From Georgenia sp. M64 (lineage in GTDB: Bacteria > Actinomycetota > Actinomycetes > Actinomycetales > Actinomycetaceae), in NCBI RefSeq assembly GCF_038049925.1, contig NZ_CP145809.1, forward strand, positions 1,550,001-1,614,000: a DNA stretch of 64,000 bases, read 5' to 3'. The notes under the pieces were generated by a model that made no database searches, had not been told where the DNA came from, and worked only from the letters and a program-made list of their open reading frames with translations. How positions within the stretch are numbered: position 1 is the first letter of the stretch; every line of letters starts with the position of its first letter. Shown piece by piece: positions 62,344 through 64,000 of this stretch. The position numbers and the translations under genes were made by a program.

Positions 62344-63995
62344 ACCAGCGCCTCGCCTTCGACCATCGAAGTCAGTTCGAGGCTCGGCCATTCGTCAACG
62401 TCACGGAGCAGCTGCCGGTCGTGCGTTGACAGGACGACCGCCGCTGCGGTCGCTCCGAGCGCGTCGGTGAGTTCGTCAACGAGCGCGATTGAAAGGTGGT
62501 TGGTGGGTTCGTCCAGGAGCAGCACATGCGGGCGCATCGCGAGCACGAGTGCCAGATCGAGCCGGCGCTGTTGCCCCATCGAGAGCTCGCCCACTCGTTT
62601 GCCCGCCTCGCGCGGGCGCAGGAGACCAAGCTGGGAGAGGCCGATCGCATCCGATTCCTGCAAGGTACCTTCGGACACGAGCGCGCCGACGTGCGTGGCG
62701 TACACCTCGCTCGCTCTCCGATCGGGCGGCAGGGTCGTCTCCTGATGGAGAAAGCCGAGGCGCGTGCTCCGAGGCATCCGAACCGCTCCGGTGTCCGGCG
62801 ATAGCTCACTACCGACCACGCTCAGCAGTGTGGACTTGCCAGCACCGTTCGGGCCGGTCACAACGAGACGGCCGCGGTGGGAGAGTGAGAACGACACTGG
62901 CTGGCTCAGCCGCCCGGCGACGCTGACGTGATCGACGCTGAGGAGAACCGCGCCGGTTCTTGTGGGGAGTTCGGGGAACCGGAAGAGCTGAGGCGGTTCC
63001 GGCACGGTGACGGCGTGGGCTTCGAGTGCTTCCTGGCGTCGGTGCACGTTCTGCACAAGCCCGCCGGCCCGGGTGGCGCGCCCATGCTTGTTGGTGCCCT
63101 TCTCTGGTCTCCACCCCGAGACGAGTCGGTTCTGCGCGGCGCTGAGACTGTCCTGTAGCCGAGCATGCTCGGCCTGCTGGTGGTCATAGTCCTGTTCCCA
63201 GCGTTCCCGCTCGGCCAGACGTCCCTCCCGGTAGCCGGCATAGCCGTTCCCGTACACGCGCGGCCGATCGTCCGGCGTCGGGTCCAGGTCGACGATGGTC
63301 TCCGCGATGTCGGACAGCAGCGCGCGATCGTGGCTGACGACGACAACACCCCCGCTCCGCGCTCGGAGCTGCGCGGTCAGGAACTCGAGCCCGCTTCGGT
63401 CGAGGTGGTTGGTGGGCTCATCAAGCAGGAGGAAGTCGTGATCGGCGCCCAGGAGGCACGCCAGCCGTACCCGATAACGCTGTCCCACCGAGAGGTCTGC
63501 GAGAAGCCTGGTCGAGTCCGTCTCCGCGTCGAGTGCTTCGAGCGCGATCTGCACGCGCCGTTCGGCATCCCACGCATCGAGCGCTTCGGCATGTTCCAAC
63601 GCGGCCGTGTACTGCTCCTCCGCCCGGTCCGTGTTGTCCGCGAGAGCGAGAGCGGCCGCGTCGAGCGCCGCCAACGCGGCCAGTGGTTCGGCGATCGCCT
63701 CTGCGACCGCTTGCCCAACAGTTCGACTGTCAGCGGCGGTCATCTCTTGCTCGGCCACAGCGATCGTGCCAATGCGCTGGACTGTTCCGCTGTCCGGGAC
63801 CAGGACGCCAGCGAGTACCTGCAGGAGGGTCGATTTCCCTCGCCCGTTCTCTCCCACGATCGCGACACGCGATGAGGAAGTGAGGGTGAGGTCGACATGA
63901 TGGAGGACGGGTGTGGCTCCGCGCATCAAAGACACGTCGGAAGTGATGAGTTGCGCGCGATGGCGCGCCGGATGACGGTTCGTCGGGGTAAGCAT
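62340..63995 (-). CDS. ABC-F protein, probable ribosome-protection antibiotic resistance factor
   Basis: A 551-aa protein with two ABC domains and no membrane segment. Walker A: GENGRGKST and GPNGAGKST. Signatures: LSVGQRYR and LSMGQQRR. Walker B: LLLDEPTNHLD and LLLDEPTNHLS. The interdomain linker (about 245-320) is charged and helical, as in ribosome-binding ABC-F proteins. Resistance members of this class dislodge macrolides, lincosamides, streptogramins or pleuromutilins from the 50S subunit. It is downstream-coupled to an MFS exporter, and both precede an AraC stub. The start lies five bases from the window end, so leader-peptide control cannot be examined. Confidence 0.82.
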   Translation of the reverse strand: MLTPTNRHPARHRAQLITSDVSLMRGATPVLHHVDLTLTSSSRVAIVGENGRGKSTLLQVLAGVLVPDSGTVQRIGTIAVAEQEMTAADSRTVGQAVAEAIAEPLAALAALDAAALALADNTDRAEEQYTAALEHAEALDAWDAERRVQIALEALDAETDSTRLLADLSVGQRYRVRLACLLGADHDFLLLDEPTNHLDRSGLEFLTAQLRARSGGVVVVSHDRALLSDIAETIVDLDPTPDDRPRVYGNGYAGYREGRLAERERWEQDYDHQQAEHARLQDSLSAAQNRLVSGWRPEKGTNKHGRATRAGGLVQNVHRRQEALEAHAVTVPEPPQLFRFPELPTRTGAVLLSVDHVSVAGRLSQPVSFSLSHRGRLVVTGPNGAGKSTLLSVVGSELSPDTGAVRMPRSTRLGFLHQETTLPPDRRASEVYATHVGALVSEGTLQESDAIGLSQLGLLRPREAGKRVGELSMGQQRRLDLALVLAMRPHVLLLDEPTNHLSIALVDELTDALGATAAAVVLSTHDRQLLRDVDEWPSLELTSMVEGEALV

Positions 63996-64000
63996 TGAAG

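Overview
The window is high-GC actinobacterial DNA, most likely from a member of the Micrococcales. The gene order plsC-der, the lipoprotein and signal-peptide style, the SCO6880/DUF6112/DUF2637 conjugation genes and the near-absence of AT-rich sequence all point that way; the genus cannot be fixed from the sequence alone.

Region 1 (1-9142) is chromosome. It holds the end of a PlsC-type acyltransferase, the GTPase gene der, a membrane protein, and four tandem lipoproteins with a serine-beta-lactamase/DD-peptidase fold. All four have lost the catalytic SxxK serine and are probably pseudoenzymes. A tRNA-Pro-like relic and an intact tRNA-Pro(GGG) follow.

Region 2 (9143-59633) is an integrative and conjugative element (ICE) of about 50.5 kb inserted in the 3' end of tRNA-Pro(GGG). 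A 42-bp piece of the tRNA is repeated at 59634-59675. From left to right it carries: int/xis; a minus-strand transfer operon (VirD4/TraG, VirB4-like ATPase, SCO6880, VirB6-like, two small VirB2-sized membrane proteins, a three-domain cell-wall hydrolase, a VirB8-like protein, a ParB-like protein, a DUF2637 protein and a prim-pol); an ArdC-like antirestriction gene; an efflux/AraC pair; an HNH-like gene; and a plus-strand MobF relaxase-helicase. Between the relaxase and the right end lies a defence island: a two-gene CBASS (HNH-SAVED effector plus CD-NTase), a type II restriction-modification pair, a TrlF-like PHP-ATPase, and a two-gene unit of a 350-aa unknown protein with a nuclease-STAND NTPase.

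Region 3 is a set of nested insertions inside the ICE. A 6.7-kb element with two Tn554-like tyrosine recombinases splits the ArdC gene inside its HExxH codons. Within it, an IS256-family element with an 8-bp target duplication splits a secreted toxin-like gene that sits next to a possible immunity gene. At 54830-59033 a Tn610-like composite transposon (two direct IS6100 copies around orf5, sul1 and truncated intI1) splits the nuclease-STAND gene between its E and QxK motifs, flanked by the 8-bp duplication CGCTGACG.

Region 4 (59634-64000) looks like the remains of a second, related element in tandem: the same left end and terminator, a frameshifted and truncated integrase, and then, fused at a breakpoint, an AraC-type regulator stub downstream of an MFS exporter and an ABC-F protein. 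The last two are a translationally coupled pair that probably confers antibiotic resistance.
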